A stretch of DNA of 43,634 nucleotides from Bacteroidota bacterium. Its GTDB lineage: Bacteria; Bacteroidota; Ignavibacteria; SZUA-365. The stretch spans positions 685 through 44,318 of the forward strand of contig QKAF01000163.1 in NCBI GenBank assembly GCA_003246455.1. The letters are read 5' to 3'. Shown in pieces: positions 41,259 through 43,634 of the stretch. How positions within the stretch are numbered: the stretch's first letter is position 1; each line of letters opens with the position of its first letter. The translations under genes and the position numbers were made by a program. The notes beneath the pieces were generated by a model that ran no database searches, was not told the DNA's origin, and saw nothing but the letters and a program-made list of their open reading frames with translations.

Positions 41259-42488
41259 ATGACAAAGAAACGAAACACCGCAATCTCCGCAGGCAATGGA
41301 TCCGGCAGCATGAACGCGCTCGTCCTGATCGCCGGCGGCGCGCTGTTTGTCCTCTCCATCGTCTACGCGGTCGGCGGCTTCGACTGGGTGTGGAACAGCG
41401 GCGATCCCGACGTCCGGAACGGGGAGCAGGGAACGTCCTATCAGCCGCAGGAGAAGTGGCTGCAGCGTGCCTACATGATCGACGCGCTGTTTCACAAGGT
41501 CTATACCGCGGGATGGGAGGGCGCGAACGGCGCCATCGGCGACGCGCATATTTTCGCGGTCACGCATGACAGCAGTCTCCTGCATTTCCATACCATCCTG
41601 CATCCGATGAAGGATCTGTTCAACGGGACGTGGGTCGACGACAGGGCCTGGGCCGCGCTGGCGGAACTCTACTGGTGGGATTTCACCGGGCGCACGCGAA
41701 AAGAGCTCGTCGAAAGTGCGGAACTGCGGTATGTCGAAGCGAAAATGCAGGGACGCCTTTCGAACCATGAGGGATACTGGAGCTGGTACAACTGGCCGCC
41801 GAAGTCGGAAGTGCGGGACCAGATTTTCACCAACAGCAACATGAACCAGATGGTGAACGTCGCATGCCGCCTGTACGAGGCCACCGGGAAGAAAGAATAC
41901 CTGGATGACGCGCTCAAGGTCTGGAACGGCGACGGCAAGGTGCCGGGCATCGAACAGACGCTGTACCGGGGCGACGGGAGATGGGTGGGAGCGCGCGGTC
42001 CGGCGGCGTTCGGTAAACAGCTGCCGTGGGAAGGAATGTCCTACTGCAGCATCGGCGCGGCGATGTACCGCGTGACCAAGGATCCGAAGTACCGCGACAT
42101 CGTCGTCGCCACGGTACGGCGCGTGATGGATCCCGCCAACGGCTGGGTCGACGGAAAGGACTTCTATCAGCTGCGCATGGACGGCAACGGCGCGTTCGTG
42201 CATTTCGCCCTCGATGCGTACATGCTCGCACCCGACGAACTTCCGGACATTCCGACCAAGATCGATCGCATGCTCGAACATGTCTGGACAAACCACTATG
42301 GACAGGCGCGGGTGACGCTGCATCGCACGTCGGATCACGGCATCCGCAATGGATGGAATCCCAACGGCGGGGAAGACGGTTACGGCGTAGACGAGGTCGG
42401 GACCGTGCACCCGCAGTCGCAGGCGGTGCGCGCCTTCGGCGTGTTCGCTTATGTCGTCCACAAATATCTGAACGGCACAGCCCCGTAA
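41259..42488 (+). CDS. Membrane-anchored GH76-like alpha/alpha-barrel protein
   Basis: A 409-residue protein with a polar N-terminus, one membrane helix (about 19-39) and an outer domain rich in paired helices. The pattern FNGTWVDDRAWAALAELYWWD (120-140), then NMNQMVNVACRLYEATGKKEYLDDALKVW, resembles GH76 (alpha-1,6-mannanase) and related (alpha/alpha)6 enzymes, whose two adjacent catalytic acids would be Asp127 and Asp128. A Trp-rich substrate cleft is suggested by YWSWYNWPP. The similarity is by eye and the family assignment is moderate. A short AAGG lies three bases before the ATG. Its stop overlaps the next start by one base (TAATG), so the two genes are coupled. Confidence 0.7.
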   Translation: MTKKRNTAISAGNGSGSMNALVLIAGGALFVLSIVYAVGGFDWVWNSGDPDVRNGEQGTSYQPQEKWLQRAYMIDALFHKVYTAGWEGANGAIGDAHIFAVTHDSSLLHFHTILHPMKDLFNGTWVDDRAWAALAELYWWDFTGRTRKELVESAELRYVEAKMQGRLSNHEGYWSWYNWPPKSEVRDQIFTNSNMNQMVNVACRLYEATGKKEYLDDALKVWNGDGKVPGIEQTLYRGDGRWVGARGPAAFGKQLPWEGMSYCSIGAAMYRVTKDPKYRDIVVATVRRVMDPANGWVDGKDFYQLRMDGNGAFVHFALDAYMLAPDELPDIPTKIDRMLEHVWTNHYGQARVTLHRTSDHGIRNGWNPNGGEDGYGVDEVGTVHPQSQAVRAFGVFAYVVHKYLNGTAP

Positions 42489-43561
42489 TGGACTTCGTGA
42501 CGCAGCTTACGCTCGGCGCCGCGGTCGGGCAGGCAACGATGAACCGGGATCTCGGGAACAAGGCCGTCCTCTGGGGAATGCTGGCCGGAGCGCTTCCCGA
42601 CCTCGACGTACTGGCGAACCCCCTTTTCGATCCGGTCACGCAGCTAACCTGGCACCGGGGAATTTCCCACAGCATTCTGCTCACCGTCATACTCGCGCCG
42701 ATCCTGGGTTTGATCATCGCGCGTGTCCATGGCCGGCAGATCACCTTCGAGAAGGCGACGATTTTCGCTTTCCTGGCGCTCGGCACACACGTGCTCATCG
42801 ATCTCTGCACGACCTACGGCACGCAGCTGTTCGCGCCGTTTTCGAACAGTCTCGCGACATTCAACACGCTGTTCATCATCGATCCGCTGTACACGCTGCC
42901 GCTGCTGATTTTTCTCCTGCTGTCGCTGCTGCCGGGGGAGACCCGCGCGAAACTCTTCCGGAATGCCATCGGTCTCACGCTTTCCACCGCCTACATCGTT
43001 GTGGCCCTGCTGTTCAAGTTCAGCACTCTCGCCGCTTTCGAACGGGAAATCGCAGCGCAGAAGATTCCCGTGCAGCGCGTCATGACCGCGCCGACCCCGT
43101 TCAATACCATTCTGTGGCGCTGTGTGGCCGAAACATCAGACGGATATTTCATCGGGTACCGATCCCTTTTCGATACGCATCACGAGGTCCGTTTCTGGTT
43201 CGTCCCGCGCAACGAGCAGCTGCTGACGCCGCTCGAAGATCAGCGCGCGGTTACCACGCTCAAGTGGTTTTCAGACGGATGGTACGCCGTGCAGGCGGAT
43301 GACCAGGGGCTGCACTTTCACGACCTGCGTTTCGGCGAATTCGACACGGTGGACCCCGACAGGAATTTCGGCCTGCAGGATCCGCTGAATCTCGAGTACG
43401 TTTTCTCTTTCCGCCTATTCGAGTCGGGCGTGAAATCGGGTCCGGATCAGATTACGATCGAACAGGCCGACCTGCGGCTCACCGGAATGGGAGACATTCT
43501 CGACGTGCTCTGGAAACGCATGATGGGCGTGGGCAGACGAATGCCGGAAACGCCGTTGTAG
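42488..43561 (+). CDS. YdjM-type membrane-bound metal-dependent hydrolase family protein
   Basis: A 357-residue protein. The N-terminal half (1-185) is a YdjM/DUF457-like membrane domain: GALPDLDVLANPLF, the metal-site HRGISHS, GTHVLIDLCTTYGTQLFAPFS with His and Asp, and several helices. The C-terminal half (about 195-357) is a soluble beta-rich domain (APTPFNTILWRCVAET, GYRSLFDTHHEVRFW, WFSDGWYAVQADD) that appears in longer family members. No biochemical role is firmly established for the family, although some are linked to membrane lipid or envelope stress. The start overlaps the previous stop by one base. A palindrome and a heptamer repeat follow at once. Confidence 0.88.
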   Translation: MDFVTQLTLGAAVGQATMNRDLGNKAVLWGMLAGALPDLDVLANPLFDPVTQLTWHRGISHSILLTVILAPILGLIIARVHGRQITFEKATIFAFLALGTHVLIDLCTTYGTQLFAPFSNSLATFNTLFIIDPLYTLPLLIFLLLSLLPGETRAKLFRNAIGLTLSTAYIVVALLFKFSTLAAFEREIAAQKIPVQRVMTAPTPFNTILWRCVAETSDGYFIGYRSLFDTHHEVRFWFVPRNEQLLTPLEDQRAVTTLKWFSDGWYAVQADDQGLHFHDLRFGEFDTVDPDRNFGLQDPLNLEYVFSFRLFESGVKSGPDQITIEQADLRLTGMGDILDVLWKRMMGVGRRMPETPL

Positions 43562-43563
43562 GG

Positions 43564-43580
43564 ACGAGCCAACGGCTCGT
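43564..43580. repeat. Short palindrome ACGAGCC-AAC-GGCTCGT
   Basis: A seven-base-pair perfect stem (43564-43570 with 43574-43580) with a three-base loop, starting three bases after the stop codon. It has no T tract. Its form, GTAGGGACG plus a palindrome, is like the REP-type elements found in many environmental genomes, and it could also act as a 3' mRNA hairpin. Confidence 0.5.
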
Positions 43581-43586
43581 TCACGT

Positions 43587-43634
43587 GCAGGAGGCAGGAG
43601 GCAGGAAGCAGGAGGCAGGAAGCAGGAGGCAGGA
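43587..43634. repeat. GCAGGAR heptamer tandem array, cut by the window end
   Basis: Six complete units GCAGGAG/GCAGGAA and one partial unit follow TTCAC (43580-43584). The seventh base varies (G, G, A, G, A, G). The array runs off the end of the window, so its full length is unknown. A three-unit relative is at 37217-37237. Confidence 0.9.

Noticed and set aside
43587-43634. Possible CRISPR array at the window end
   Set aside because: The units are seven bases with no spacers; it is a simple tandem repeat.
1-43634. tRNA, rRNA, insertion sequences or prophage genes
   Set aside because: I saw no cloverleaf-like sequence, transposase motif, terminal inverted repeats or phage structural genes in the gaps or frames.

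Overview
The window is a GC-rich bacterial chromosome segment with 38 protein-coding genes and no RNA gene, insertion sequence, prophage or CRISPR array that I can see. Three things point to the Bacteroidota/Chlorobiota (FCB) group. Two large exported proteins end in type IX secretion (T9SS)-type sorting domains (genes at 13762 and 37317). The menaquinone genes run menF-menD/H-menB-menA-menC-menE, the order I recall from Chlorobi. At least eight intergenic sites fit the Bacteroidota promoter pattern TTG-N17..21-TAnnTT. Good Shine-Dalgarno sequences (GGAGG type) occur before many genes, which is less typical of Bacteroidia and suggests a deep FCB lineage such as Chlorobiota, Ignavibacteriota or Kapabacteria. 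The exact lineage is inference.

Layout. 1-3250: a small cytosolic protein, a seven-helix membrane protein and a hybrid histidine kinase. 3255-6671: an exported lamin-tail-domain protein, a small exported protein and a SpoIID-like lipoprotein. 6818-12593: glycogen synthase, a lipoprotein, an outer-membrane barrel, a TPR protein and ribose-5-phosphate isomerase B, closely spaced and closed by a strong terminator shared with a convergent Yip1-family membrane protein. 13762-16824: a 1020-residue beta-propeller/ASH surface protein. 16830-25894: the menaquinone pathway from chorismate to menaquinone, with MenD and MenH fused; ubiE/menG and a DAHP synthase lie on the other strand. 26905-29977: an SDR enzyme, a fluoride channel with a DUF190 partner, and a cysteine-desulfurase-like enzyme. 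30293-34423: rplM-rpsI-rpsB-tsf-pyrH-frr, cut by internal terminators. 34549-41156, all on the minus strand: a lipoprotein, an HdrD/GlpC-like membrane Fe-S protein, an Omp28-like T9SS cargo, a TraB/GumN protein and an RlpA-SPOR protein. 41259-43561: a membrane-anchored GH76-like protein and a YdjM-type membrane protein. The window ends in a GCAGGAR heptamer repeat.

How the genes fit together. DAHP synthase feeds the shikimate pathway to chorismate, MenF-D/H-C-E-B-A and UbiE turn chorismate into menaquinone, and the HdrD-like membrane Fe-S protein is a plausible menaquinone-linked oxidoreductase. DHNA-CoA thioesterase is the one pathway step with no gene here. The exported proteins, lipoproteins and barrel describe a didermic, T9SS-using cell. 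The most unusual features are the MenD-MenH fusion, the glgA-linked lipoprotein/barrel/TPR set, the competing hairpins before rpsB, the terminators on both sides of tsf, and the recurring heptamer repeat.
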